From: Streptomyces laurentii
Lineage (GTDB): Bacteria > Actinomycetota > Actinomycetes > Streptomycetales > Streptomycetaceae
Direction: 5' to 3'
Assembly: GCA_002355495.1 (NCBI GenBank)
Contig: AP017424.1
Location: 3,968,001 to 4,032,000, forward strand
Length of the DNA stretch: 64,000 nucleotides
Made by a program: the position numbers and the translations under genes. The first letter of the stretch is position 1, and every line of letters begins with the position of its first letter. Shown here in pieces: positions 34,265-42,364 of the stretch. A model generated the notes under the pieces. The model was not told the DNA's origin and searched no databases. It worked only from the letters and a program-made list of their open reading frames with translations.

Positions 34265-35319
34265 GCGGAGGCTCCCTCAAGGGCGGTGACGGTGTTGGTG
34301 TCGCGCAGTTCCTGGTAGCGGGTGGAGACCCAGCCGGTGGACCAGCCACACAGCTCGGCGGCCTGCCGCACCGACAGGCCGGCGTGGAACGCGGCGGTCA
34401 CGGTCTGAAGGGCCACGTCGTCGTCCTGCTTCTTCTCGGCAGGACCGGCAGCGAGGAGCGCGGCGCGTTCACGCTCGGCGCGCTCGGCCTGCTCCGCCTG
34501 TTCACGCTCGATCCGCTGCTGTTCACGGAGGGCGGCTTCCTCGCGCTTGCGCCGCTCGTTCTCCCGCTGCTGCGCGGCCTGCTGTTCACGGGCCTTGCGC
34601 TGCTGTTCACGCTCACGCTCGGCGCGTTCACGGGCGGCCTGCTGCTGTTCACGCTCACGCTCGGCGCGTTCACGCTCGGCCTGCCGAGCGCGCTCGGCAG
34701 CCTCGGCCCGCTCACGTTCCTCACGCCGGGCCCGCTCTTCACGCTCGGACTGTTCACGGGCGAGGGCGGCTTCGTGCTCACGCTGTTCACGGGCCAGAAG
34801 CGCCGCATGCTCGCGCTCCTCCCGGGCACGGCGCTCGGCCCGTTCTTCGCGCTCCTCGGCCTCACGCTGCTGCTCGGCCCTCTCGGCCCGCTGGCGGGCT
34901 TTCATGGCGTCCAGGGCGCTGGTGATGGCCCGGCGGTAGGCGAGGCTGGTCTCGGCCGTGACGATGAGCAGGAGCGGCGCGACCGCGTGCACGGCGACGC
35001 CGACCAGGTCCTTTGCCAGGGCGGAGTCCGCGACGTTCAGGGCGAGGGTCATGGCGCCGGTCATCCACCGCAGCACGACGGACCACCGGCCGCCGTGCCC
35101 GCCGATACGGGCCAGGGTCGAGTCCAGGCGGACCACGATGACGACGGCCGCGTCCACCACGATCGGCAGAATCGGCGCCGTCCACTTCCATCCGTCGGCC
35201 GTGTGGTCCCGCATGAGCGGGGTCACGGTCAGGACCGAGTAGAGCATCGCGCCGCACACGATCAGCCACGTGCCGACCGACAACGCGCGCTCTGCTGAAC
35301 GGATCTGAACGCTGTTCAC
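34261..35319 (-). CDS. DUF2637-type Spd membrane protein with long charged helix and HTH tail
   Basis: A 352-residue product. Four TM segments lie within residues 15-125 (GWKWTAPILPIVVDAAVVIVV matches the AICE 1 copy). An exceptionally long Arg/Glu/Gln/Ala helix spans about 130-290, followed by an HTH-like tail, LSVRQAAELCGWSTGWVSTRYQEL. It is a homologue of 1904-3046 but placed near the operon start here, showing that modules have been shuffled. It probably anchors in the membrane and reaches DNA or TraB through the long helix. Confidence 0.75.
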   Translation of the reverse strand: MNSVQIRSAERALSVGTWLIVCGAMLYSVLTVTPLMRDHTADGWKWTAPILPIVVDAAVVIVVRLDSTLARIGGHGGRWSVVLRWMTGAMTLALNVADSALAKDLVGVAVHAVAPLLLIVTAETSLAYRRAITSALDAMKARQRAERAEQQREAEEREERAERRAREEREHAALLAREQREHEAALAREQSEREERARREERERAEAAERARQAERERAEREREQQQAARERAEREREQQRKAREQQAAQQRENERRKREEAALREQQRIEREQAEQAERAERERAALLAAGPAEKKQDDDVALQTVTAAFHAGLSVRQAAELCGWSTGWVSTRYQELRDTNTVTALEGASA

Positions 35320-35675
35320 GCGTCGACCACCGCCCCCGCCGGAACCGGCTCCAGGGCCGGTACAGGAGCGAAGGCGACCAGCCGCACATCGGCTCCGGCG
35401 AAGCCGCCGTGAACACGCAGGACCTCGGTCCGACCGTCGGCGTGAACGCAGTGAACGACGCTCATCGGGTCAAGCCCCAGCACCTCCCGCCATGCCTCGA
35501 ACGCGGCGAAGCTCTCAGCCGCGGAGAACACGTCGCTGTGGAAAGACAAGTCCAGCTGGTCCGGGCAGACGGTCGAGATGGACACCGTCGGCGCCGGCAG
35601 ACGCGGGAACCGGCCCGCGGCTTCCTGCAACGCGTTCAGCGGGGCACTCATCCCCGCGAGGGTCAGGCCGCTCAT
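35316..35675 (-). CDS. Conserved AICE protein of unknown function (119 aa)
   Basis: Homologue of AICE 1 6336-6707. It begins MSGLTLAGMSAPLNAL and shares PAPTVSIST and the WREVLGLDPMSVVH block. The ATG overlaps the previous stop and its own stop overlaps the DUF2637 GTG, so three genes are translationally chained. No domain was recognised. Confidence 0.65.
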   Translation of the reverse strand: MSGLTLAGMSAPLNALQEAAGRFPRLPAPTVSISTVCPDQLDLSFHSDVFSAAESFAAFEAWREVLGLDPMSVVHCVHADGRTEVLRVHGGFAGADVRLVAFAPVPALEPVPAGAVVDA

Positions 35676-35977
35676 GCCGCCACCGCCGACTTGCTCGCGG
35701 TGACGCCGGTGGGGCGGCCGGCCGTACGGCGCGGGCTGCGGCCGGTCGGCCGGTGCTTCAGGGGCAGGGTGCGCAGCAGCGAGGCCGCGTACGCCGCGAC
35801 GTCCGGGTCGCTCTCGCGGAGCTCCGCCAGCACCTCGTGGGCGACGTCCAGCCGCGCCTTGCGCTCCAGCTCGGTCTCGACGGCCGGGCCGGTGAAGAGC
35901 TGGACGTCGATGCCGAGCGCCAGCTCGACGAACTCGGTCGCGGTAACAGGCTCTCGACCTGCGACGATGTTCTTCAT
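35672..35977 (-). CDS. First gene of the overlapping AICE 2 transfer operon (101 aa)
   Basis: Begins MKNIVAGREPVTATEF. It has a helical middle (LERKARLDVAHEVLAELRESDPDV) and a basic tail (HRPTGRSPRRTAGRPTG). It holds the same place as AICE 1 6704-7003, but sequence likeness is limited. It lies 36 bp after the conserved hairpin at 36014-36043. The function is unknown. Confidence 0.6.
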   Translation of the reverse strand: MKNIVAGREPVTATEFVELALGIDVQLFTGPAVETELERKARLDVAHEVLAELRESDPDVAAYAASLLRTLPLKHRPTGRSPRRTAGRPTGVTASKSAVAA

Positions 35978-36013
35978 GGGTCGTTTTCTCCTTAGACGGT
36001 GGGACGGCCCGAA

Positions 36014-36043
36014 GCACCCCCGGAGCGGCTACTCCGGGGGTGC
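36014..36043 (-). terminator. Hairpin ahead of the AICE 2 transfer operon
   Basis: Stem GCACCCCCGGAG / CTCCGGGGGTGC with loop CGGCTA. It is the counterpart of 7041-7068, with compensating changes at the stem base (AA/TT in AICE 1, GC/GC here). It separates the 150-residue membrane protein gene from the rest. Confidence 0.7.
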
Positions 36044-36061
36044 GGCCGTATGCGGGGTGGA

Positions 36062-36514
36062 TCAGGGGCGGGACAGGATGCGTGCCGCCGAGGCGGTCAG
36101 CGCGTCGGCCGCGGCTACGGCCTCCGAGCGGAACGACCCCAGGACCTCGACGGTCTGGGCGCCGCGCATCTCGTACGCGGCGCGCACAGCGGCGTCGATG
36201 TCGAGACGGAGCTGCGGAAGCAGCAGCGCCAGGGCGACCTGCGGGGCGGTGACGGCGGACCGGGTGACGTGACTCGCCTCGCGGGCGGCAGCCACCTCGA
36301 CCGGGGCCGCGCCGGACAGGCGCAGGTCTTCCCGCATCCACATCGCGCGGCGGTGGTCCGCGAGCGCGACGCTCAGGTCGCCCAGGGCCGTCATGGCCCG
36401 GTCCCGCAGAACCTGCCGGCGCTGAGACCGGGCCGCGCAGTACTGCTGGACACCGACGACAACGGCACCCAGCAAGGTGCCGACGACCGCGACGATAGCG
36501 GCGGCGATCTCCAT
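36062..36514 (-). CDS. Single-TM protein of AICE 2 (150 aa)
   Basis: The ATG at 36514 has GAGAGGGGGA upstream. One N-terminal TM (MEIAAAIVAVVGTLLGAVVVGVQ in part) leads into a basic helix and a long Ala/Leu/Arg-rich cytosolic helical domain. It lies directly behind the conserved leader element and ahead of the hairpin. The AICE 1 region between leader and hairpin has no such gene. No family was recognised; a small membrane-anchored regulator is conceivable. Confidence 0.6.
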   Translation of the reverse strand: MEIAAAIVAVVGTLLGAVVVGVQQYCAARSQRRQVLRDRAMTALGDLSVALADHRRAMWMREDLRLSGAAPVEVAAAREASHVTRSAVTAPQVALALLLPQLRLDIDAAVRAAYEMRGAQTVEVLGSFRSEAVAAADALTASAARILSRP

Positions 36515-36542
36515 GAAAATCCCCCTCTCGGGGCCGGACTCT

Positions 36543-36625
36543 CCGGCTCCCCTCGACCCCGCCCGTACGACCCCGAAGGGCCGGACGGGCGGAGGAGGCA
36601 ACCGGCCGCAGCCGAGCGGCTGCGG
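36543..36625 (-). ncRNA. Structured leader element conserved in both AICEs (copy 2)
   Basis: Counterpart of 7090-7176. Blocks 36543-36569 and 36581-36612 are identical to AICE 1. The loop between them (11 versus 16 bases) and the loop of stem CCGCAGC/GCTGCGG differ. Here it is the 5' leader of the single-TM protein gene. Confidence 0.55.
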
Positions 36626-36864
36626 TGTTGGGTAGTTCAGTGGTCTCTTTCGGGGACGCGTCTGCCGGTTCAAGGGACAGCCGCTAGGGCCCCGTCTTAG
36701 GCAGAGACCTGCCGTCCGGACTGACAAGGACCGCCCAACTGCTGCGGCGTCCGGCACCCTCCCCCCGACCAACGCGGGGCTCCTGTGTCGTGCGGGTGAC
36801 GGCATCCCCCGCTTGTGGGAATGCCGCCGCATGCGGGCACACTTAATGGTGCTGCACCGCTTGC

Positions 36865-36955
36865 TCAACTTGTTGGTACAAGCTGATGCAGTGATGTTGC
36901 ACCCACGGAGCGTGAGTCGTCAAGTGATCGGAGCTCACATGTACCAACAAGTTGA
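36865..36955. promoter_or_regulatory. Pair of GntR operators in inverted orientation
   Basis: TCAACTTGTTGGTACA at 36865-36880 and its exact reverse complement at 36940-36955. Each contains a CTTGT-N4-ACAAG-like GntR site. They sit between the divergent transfer operon and the GntR gene, suggesting autoregulation and control of transfer by the protein at 36978-37748. Confidence 0.7.
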
Positions 36956-36977
36956 CCGAGTGCGTCATGATGGCTGC

Positions 36978-37748
36978 ATGAACAAGCAGCCGAAGTACCG
37001 GCAGGTCGCCGACGCGCTCCGCCGCGACATCAACAACGCGGTCTACGGGCCGGGCTCGCGTCTGCCTTCAGAGAGCGAGCTGGGCGAGCATTTCGGCGCT
37101 TCCCGGAACACGATCCGCTCCGGTCTTGCCCTCTTGGTCAGCGAGGGGCTGATCTCGTCCAGCCAGGGGCTCGGATACGAGGTGCGCAAGCACGAGGTCT
37201 TCGAGCTGAATGCCTCACGCTTCGAGAACCTGACGTTCCCGCAGAACGGTGATGCGTACAACACTGACGTCACGGCCGCCGGCCGTCGCCCCAGCCAAAC
37301 GTTCCGCGTCGAAGTGGCCCCGGCGACCGAGTACGTCGCCGAGCGGATCAGGGTGGCGCGGGAGTCCACGACCGTCCTCCGCTTCTGTCACCGCTTCGTG
37401 GATGACGTGCCGTGGTCGACCCAGGCCACCTACTACCCGGACTGGCTGGTCAAGGAAGCCCCTCGTCTCGCGGAGCCGGGCGATATCGAGGAAGGGACCA
37501 CCCGCTATCTCGCGGGAATCGGCGTCGAGCAGGTCGGGTATCGCGACGAGATCGAGACCCGGATGCCCACCCCCGAAGAAGCGCGCCTGCTGGACATCTC
37601 CGCCGGCCCCGTCCTGCTCTGGACGCGGACGGGTTACTCGGACACCAAGCCGATCCGGTGCACGATCACGACTCTCCGTGGAGATCTCAACCGCTTGGCC
37701 TACGAGATCGGAAACCTCTCGGCCCTTGAAGAGGAGCTGCTGCCGTGA
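36978..37748 (+). CDS. GntR/UTRA-type transcriptional regulator of AICE 2 (KorSA-like)
   Basis: A 256-residue product. The ATG before NKQPKYRQVADAL is chosen because the GntR domain begins there. The winged helix lies at about residues 5-72 (GPGSRLPSESELGEHFGASRNTIRSGL), and a UTRA-like effector domain at about 90-245. In pSAM2 the GntR protein KorSA represses transfer and replication genes; this gene holds the same place. The stop overlaps the GNAT start (GTGA). The effector ligand is unknown. Confidence 0.82.
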   Translation: MNKQPKYRQVADALRRDINNAVYGPGSRLPSESELGEHFGASRNTIRSGLALLVSEGLISSSQGLGYEVRKHEVFELNASRFENLTFPQNGDAYNTDVTAAGRRPSQTFRVEVAPATEYVAERIRVARESTTVLRFCHRFVDDVPWSTQATYYPDWLVKEAPRLAEPGDIEEGTTRYLAGIGVEQVGYRDEIETRMPTPEEARLLDISAGPVLLWTRTGYSDTKPIRCTITTLRGDLNRLAYEIGNLSALEEELLP

Positions 37749-38329
37749 TCATTGAGACCGCCACCCCCGACGACCTCCCCCATCTGCTGGCCTTCAGGCA
37801 GGAAGCGGCCGGGTGGCTCACCGGCCTGGGAACCGACCAGTGGCAGCGGCCGTACCCCGCGGACAAGCTCCTCGCCACGATCCGGCAGGGCGTCGTCTTC
37901 ATGGTCCGCGAGGGAGCTGCGACGGCGGCCACCATCACTCTGACCCCCGACGCCGAAGACGGGCTGTGGAGCGAGCGGGAACTCGCGGAGCCGTCGATGT
38001 TCATCAACAAGCTGACCGTCGCTCGCACTCACGCCGGTCAAGACCTCGGCGGGCGACTGCTCGACTGGGCGGGGGACCGGGCGTTCCGCTCCGGCGCCGC
38101 CTGGCTCCGTCTGGACGCATGGACGACGAACGTCAAGCTCCAGGACTACTACCTTCAGCACGGCTTCTACCACGTCCGGACCGTCACCGAGGGGGGAGCT
38201 GTGAACGGTGGGCCGCGCGTATCCGGCTGGCTTGCCCAGCGTCCGACCGCGCCCAGTGGGGCCCACGGGCTCACGGATCACTCCGGATCGGTTCCCCTTC
38301 TCGTGGGCGGCTCTGACATCAGCCGCTGA
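37745..38329 (+). CDS. GNAT acetyltransferase encoded by AICE 2 (194 aa)
   Basis: Begins MIIETATPDDLPHLLAFR. It has NKLTVARTHAGQDLGGRLLDWA (acetyl-CoA loop, about 88-110) and a C-terminal LRLDAWTTNVKLQDYYLQHGFYHV strand-helix. GTGA coupling to the GntR gene suggests they work together, perhaps modifying an element protein or a small molecule. The last 15 residues read through one copy of the integrase arm site, so the true C-terminus may have been set by the att region. Confidence 0.78.
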   Translation: MIIETATPDDLPHLLAFRQEAAGWLTGLGTDQWQRPYPADKLLATIRQGVVFMVREGAATAATITLTPDAEDGLWSERELAEPSMFINKLTVARTHAGQDLGGRLLDWAGDRAFRSGAAWLRLDAWTTNVKLQDYYLQHGFYHVRTVTEGGAVNGGPRVSGWLAQRPTAPSGAHGLTDHSGSVPLLVGGSDISR

Positions 38330-38338
38330 CATCAACGT
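38314..38338. promoter_or_regulatory. Integrase arm-type sites near attR
   Basis: TGACATCAGCC at 38314-38324 (two mismatches) and TGACATCAACG at 38328-38338, with the same 14-bp spacing and orientation as near attL. The pair overlaps the end of the GNAT gene and ends 104 bp before the core. Confidence 0.7.
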
Positions 38339-38442
38339 CCACGTACAACGGCGGACGTCTGTGGACCCGACACCACTACTGGCGGCCGCACCACCAGCGG
38401 CGGCGTCGGGTGCAGTCGGGGGACATCGAGGGTGGCACGCGC

Positions 38443-38486
38443 CTACGGATCAGAAGGTTGCAGGTTCGAATCCTGCCGAGTGCACA
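38443..38486 (+). other. attR core of AICE 2 (44-bp direct repeat)
   Basis: Identical to 24542-24585. It holds only the 3' part of tRNA-Arg and so marks the displaced original end of the host gene. With attL it sets the element at 13.9 kb. Confidence 0.92.
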
Positions 38487-38490
38487 GAGT

Positions 38491-38522
38491 CAAGAGGCCC
38501 GGACGAAAGTCCGGGCCTCTTG
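38491..38522 (+). terminator. Displaced host terminator of tRNA-Arg
   Basis: Perfect 14-bp stem CAAGAGGCCCGGAC / GTCCGGGCCTCTTG with a GAAA tetraloop, 5 bp after attR. It would follow the tRNA directly in an element-free chromosome. Confidence 0.8.
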
Positions 38523-38742
38523 CGTTGTCGCGTCGCATAGCGGCGAAGTGCCGCGACCGGTCAGGCGGCCAAGCCGCGGGCTGAAGACTCCGAGGTGTCC
38601 TCCGGGGGCTTCCGCACTTCGGCAGGCTGGGGAGGGCTCAACCGGCCGCGCGGCCCAGGGCACCGGACGGCTTCCGTCGAGCAGCCCGAGCCCGGAGACA
38701 AATCCCTGGTGGGTGAGGAATGGGTCGGCCGACAATGACGGC

Positions 38743-39138
38743 ATGACGTTGACGGTCTGGATCGATGACTGGCAGATGCAGTGCTGTGGTGCGGACTTCG
38801 CGCCCGGGGATCTCGTCTCGTGGACGCTGCTGGAAGTCGATCCGGAGGACTATGCCGACATCGTCGGTGGCGAACGTGCGGACGAGATCGACTTCCGCGA
38901 GGAGCATCACGGCCAGGAGGAGGGGCACGCCCCCACCTCGGTGGAGGTCGTGTCGATCGTCGAAGTGCACTGCCCTTACGAGGTGCTCCCGGGCACCGCG
39001 GACAAGGCGAGCTACCCCGTTCCGGGTTCGACCGTGCTGGTTCCGGTCGAGAAAGCGGACGGGTGGGCGGAGGCGCGGAAGGGTGTTCGCTTCGCGGGAT
39101 ACCTGGTGACGGTGCGGCGGACCGCCGAGGCGCCGTAA
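38743..39138 (+). CDS. DUF6578-like hypothetical protein (131 aa)
   Basis: Begins MTLTVWIDDWQMQCCGADF, has a GDLVSWTLLEVD strand, a His/Glu-rich middle (EEHHGQEEGHA) and a C-terminal RFAGYLVTVRRT. The start and strand pattern fit a small beta-barrel family frequent in Streptomyces (DUF6578-like). No catalytic motif is visible. It is the first core gene to the right of AICE 2. The ATG at 38743 is chosen because the protein pattern begins there; the ribosome site is weak. Confidence 0.65.
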   Translation: MTLTVWIDDWQMQCCGADFAPGDLVSWTLLEVDPEDYADIVGGERADEIDFREEHHGQEEGHAPTSVEVVSIVEVHCPYEVLPGTADKASYPVPGSTVLVPVEKADGWAEARKGVRFAGYLVTVRRTAEAP

Positions 39139-39146
39139 AGGGGAGG

Positions 39147-39449
39147 TCACCCCAGCGTGGACGGGTCGATTCCGTAGAGGGCGGCGGCGGCCAGGGCTTC
39201 GTCCGCTGTGCAGGTTTTCTGGCCGTTGGCCGGGGCGGGCCACAGCGGGACCAGGGTCGACGCGAGGGATGAGGAATCCATGCGCAGGTAATGGCAGGTG
39301 GCGTTGATGCGCAGGGCGAGGACGTACATGCCGGTGGAGTCGGTTTTGCCGGGGGACGGCAGCACCGTGTCCGCGGCGGTGATCAGGCGCTTGTCCTTCA
39401 GGAAGTCCAGGGCGCCCTCGGGGGTGTGCGCGTACCCCGTGGTCGCCAT
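39147..39449 (-). CDS. Hypothetical protein, possibly missing its export signal (100 aa)
   Basis: Starts MATTGYAHTPEGALDFLKDKRL. It has a LRINATCHYLRMD strand and ends AAALYGIDPSTLG, with two Cys that could pair. Upstream in the same frame come QQPAGPAACQP and no good start, so the gene may originally have encoded a lipoprotein or secreted protein whose 5' end has changed. It is convergent with the DUF6578-like gene (8-bp gap). Confidence 0.45.
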   Translation of the reverse strand: MATTGYAHTPEGALDFLKDKRLITAADTVLPSPGKTDSTGMYVLALRINATCHYLRMDSSSLASTLVPLWPAPANGQKTCTADEALAAAALYGIDPSTLG

Positions 39450-39616
39450 CGGCTGGCAGGCGGCCGGGCCGGCGGGCTGCTGGGTGAGGGGCCCGTGCCG
39501 ATGCCGCTGCGGACGATGTGGACGCCCCTGCGCGACGGCGTGACGTGGCCGGACGGCGCGGTGCGGCTGCGGTCGTATCCGATGTAGGGCGGCCGGCGGC
39601 GGTAGCGTCGGGTGGT

Positions 39617-40210
39617 GTGGATGTCTGGTACGTCGCGTATGGGTCGAACATGCGGGCCGAGCGGCTCGGGCGGTATCTCGCGGCGTGCCGGGATCCGGCG
39701 GCGCCCCGGGCGTCGCGGGCGGTCGTGACGGCGGGGACCGTGTACTTCGCGACCGAGTCCCGGCGGTGGGGCGGGGGCCGGGCGCTGTGCGATCCCGGCG
39801 CGCCCGGGACGGTGTGGGCGCGGGCGTATCTGCTGACCGCCGGGCAGTTCTCCGACATCGCCGCGCAGGAGATGTACCGGACCGCGGGCGAGGACCTGGA
39901 CCTGAGCGAGGTGGTGGCGCGCGGGCGGGTGGAGTTCGGGCCCGGGCGATACGAGACGGTCGTGTGCTGCGGGGAGCCTGCGGGGGTGCCGCTGCTGACG
40001 TTCACCGCGCCGTGGGCCCTGGGCGAGGTGACGCTGCGCCCGCCCGCCGGGGCGTACCTGTGGCAGATCGCGGCCGGGCTGCGCGAGGCCGGGGCCTGGG
40101 ACGACGAGGAGATCGTCCGCTATCTCGCCACCCGCCCCGGCGCGGCCGGGCGTTGGGGTGTGGCGGAACTTCGCGGGCTGATTGCCGGGGATTTCCCGAA
40201 AACAGGCTGA
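39617..40210 (+). CDS. Gamma-glutamylcyclotransferase-like protein (197 aa)
   Basis: It begins VDVWYVAYGSNM: the YGSN loop is the substrate-binding signature of the GGCT fold. The central part (TAGTVYFATESRRWGGG, GTVWARAYLLTAGQFSDIAAQEM) fits bacterial histone-deacetylase-like/GGCT-type proteins of about 200 residues. The C-terminal 50 residues are a helical extension. The GTG at 39617 is the nearest start to the conserved strand; no strong ribosome site is seen. Substrate unknown. Confidence 0.7.
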   Translation: MDVWYVAYGSNMRAERLGRYLAACRDPAAPRASRAVVTAGTVYFATESRRWGGGRALCDPGAPGTVWARAYLLTAGQFSDIAAQEMYRTAGEDLDLSEVVARGRVEFGPGRYETVVCCGEPAGVPLLTFTAPWALGEVTLRPPAGAYLWQIAAGLREAGAWDDEEIVRYLATRPGAAGRWGVAELRGLIAGDFPKTG

Positions 40211-40270
40211 TCCATCACGAAAGACCGTTAACATCCTGATTACGGAGAACCCACACCTTCGGGTGAACCG

Positions 40271-40290
40271 AACTGATATCCATGTCAGTT
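40271..40290. promoter_or_regulatory. Inverted repeat AACTGA-N8-TCAGTT upstream of the Bro-N gene
   Basis: Perfect 6-bp half sites in an AT-rich stretch 43 bp before the start codon. It may be an operator for the downstream gene. Confidence 0.45.
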
Positions 40291-40332
40291 GAATATGCCT
40301 TCGGCCTAGCTTGTGCGTGGAGGTGATGACCG

Positions 40333-41280
40333 GTGAAGGCCACCGATGCCATCGATGTCGACGACTTCGTGTACGCCGCCACGGGGACGCGGCTCAGGAG
40401 GCTGACGCTCCCGGACGGGACGCACTGGTTCCCCGCCGTGGACGCGGCCCGTCAGCTCGGGTACGCCAGCGCCCGGCAGGCTCTCCGGGCGCATGTCGCC
40501 CCGGCCATGCACACCACGGTCGGGGAACTGCCCTGGAAGCGCGACGCCCAGGAGTCCGCCGACTCCGACCGGAAGACCCAGGACATCCCCAAGGGACTCA
40601 AGGAGTCGACCCGGGTCGTGTGCCTCGAAGGGCTCGTGCAACTCGTCACCGCCTCCGGCCGCGTCGAGGCCGGGCCCTTCAAGTCGTGGGTCGCCGAGGT
40701 GGTGATGGGCATTCAGCGGGACGGTTCGTACGGTCTGGAGCTCTCGCCCCTGCGCGCCGCCGGGTTCGTGCTGCCGCAGCACCTGCTCGACGTCCTCGTA
40801 CGACTGGAGGAGGGCAACATCGAACTCGACGCCGAGCAGAGCGCGCTGCTGCGCGAGGCCGGCCGGGATCTGCACCGGATCGCCGACCGGATCTCGGAGT
40901 CCCTGGACCGGTTCGCGTTCCCGCAGATCCCGGCCCAGCGCACCCTCGGCACGCCCCCCGCGGGCCCTGCCGCGCCCCCGTCCGCCGACGGCGCCGACGA
41001 GGGCACGGACCCCGGCACCGCCCTCACCCCGCAGGAACTGCTCGACTCCTGGTCCGCGCGGAACGTCGTGGTCAGCGACGACATCCACGCCGTCGCCTCC
41101 TACCTCGCCCCCGCCCTCGTCCGCGGCGGGGTCCGCTACCGCCTGGAGGAGGTCGCCTGCCGCACCGGGCTCACCTCCGACCGGGTCCGCGACTGCGTCC
41201 GCATACTCGTCGAGCGCGGCTGCATGCGGCACGCGGGCGGCACCGGCGCCGACGGCGGACTGCTCTACGTCCTGCCCTGA
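40333..41280 (+). CDS. Bro-N (phage antirepressor-like) domain protein (315 aa)
   Basis: The GTG start has a near-perfect GGAGGTGAT ribosome site, one of the strongest here. Residues about 10-120 form a Bro-N domain (GTRLRRLTLPDGTHWFPAVDAARQLGYA). A helical middle, a Pro/Ala linker (about 205-230) and a C-terminal winged-helix-like region (YRLEEVACRTGLTSDRVRDCVRILVERGC) follow. Bro-N proteins bind DNA in phages; long Streptomyces versions are chromosomal and of unknown role. No other phage gene is nearby. Confidence 0.75.
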   Translation: MKATDAIDVDDFVYAATGTRLRRLTLPDGTHWFPAVDAARQLGYASARQALRAHVAPAMHTTVGELPWKRDAQESADSDRKTQDIPKGLKESTRVVCLEGLVQLVTASGRVEAGPFKSWVAEVVMGIQRDGSYGLELSPLRAAGFVLPQHLLDVLVRLEEGNIELDAEQSALLREAGRDLHRIADRISESLDRFAFPQIPAQRTLGTPPAGPAAPPSADGADEGTDPGTALTPQELLDSWSARNVVVSDDIHAVASYLAPALVRGGVRYRLEEVACRTGLTSDRVRDCVRILVERGCMRHAGGTGADGGLLYVLP

Positions 41281-41371
41281 TCCCTGCCCCCTGATCCCTG
41301 ACGGCTGCCCCCCCGGCCCCTGATCTCGCTGTTCCGCCTTCGCTGTCAGTGGGGCGTACGAGACTGGCCCC

Positions 41372-42289
41372 ATGGTGGTGTGGCGAAGTGCCGGCGTGTC
41401 CTGGCAGGGCGGGCGGCCCGCGCTGCGGTGGGAGGGCCGCGGCGGCCGGCTCAGCGCGCTCGGATACGGACGGGACCTGGCCTTCCGGGCCCTCGGCGCG
41501 CGGCACTGCTCCGGCGCCCGCGGCACCCCCTGCCCCCTCGCCGCCGTCGTGCCCGGCCGCGCCACCGGCGGGCGGTGCGCCGACTGCGCGCGCCTCGACC
41601 GGGCGCACTCGGTGGCCGCCGACACGATCGCGGACGACCCCCGGACGTACCGCGTCTACCTCGCCTGGTTCGGCCCCGGCATGGTGAAGGTCGGCATCAC
41701 CGGCGAGGAACGCGGCGACACCCGCCTGCTCGAACAGGGCGCGGTCGCCTTCTCCTGGCTCGGCCGCGGGCCGCTGATGGCCGCCCGGCGTACGGAGGAG
41801 GTGCTGCGGCACGCGCTCGGCGTGCCCGACCGCATCCCGTACGCCCGCAAGCGCGCCGCCCGGTACGTCCTGCCCCCGGCCGCCGAGCGGGCGCGCGAGG
41901 TCGAGGAGCTGTACGCGCGGGCGGGTGGCGTGCCCGCCTGGAACGAGACCCTTCAGGCGCTGCCCTGCGAGGTCCACGACCACGCCGAGGCCTTCGCCCT
42001 GGCCGAGTTGGCCGCAGTCACAGACGGTGCGCCCGGACCTGCCCCCTACGGGCTCGTCGTCGCCGAACTCGTCGACGGCGGGGTCGTCGCCGGGCGGCTG
42101 CTCGCCGCCGCCGGGCCCGACCTGCATCTGCTCGACCGCGACGGGCGGGCGGTCGTCCTCGACACCCGGCTCCTCACCGGCTGGGAACTCGCCGCCGCGC
42201 CCGCCGGACACCCGGTGACCGTGCCCGTGACCGCCGCCCCGCCACCGGCCGCCGAGAGCCAAGGGAGCCCGCAGGACCCGCTGTTCTGA
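41372..42289 (+). CDS. DUF2797 family protein (305 aa)
   Basis: The N-terminal zinc-like Cys set (HCSG, TPCPL, CADCARLD) is followed by YLAWFGPGMVKVGITGEERG, the DUF2797 core near residues 90-115, which resembles a GIY-YIG-like beta sheet. The C-terminal 100 residues are Ala-rich. The family is widespread in Streptomyces without a known role. It is monocistronic, 91 bp after the Bro-N gene. Confidence 0.7.
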   Translation: MVVWRSAGVSWQGGRPALRWEGRGGRLSALGYGRDLAFRALGARHCSGARGTPCPLAAVVPGRATGGRCADCARLDRAHSVAADTIADDPRTYRVYLAWFGPGMVKVGITGEERGDTRLLEQGAVAFSWLGRGPLMAARRTEEVLRHALGVPDRIPYARKRAARYVLPPAAERAREVEELYARAGGVPAWNETLQALPCEVHDHAEAFALAELAAVTDGAPGPAPYGLVVAELVDGGVVAGRLLAAAGPDLHLLDRDGRAVVLDTRLLTGWELAAAPAGHPVTVPVTAAPPPAAESQGSPQDPLF

Positions 42290-42364
42290 GGCCGCCCCGC
42301 CCTCAAGCCGGGCGGACACCGCCGCCGTACAGTCGCCTCACCTGCCAGGAGAGGAGCCACGATC

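Noticed and set aside
40333..41280. Bro-N gene as evidence of a prophage next to AICE 2
   Set aside because: No capsid, tail, lysis or phage replication gene is near, and chromosomal Bro-N proteins are common in Streptomyces.
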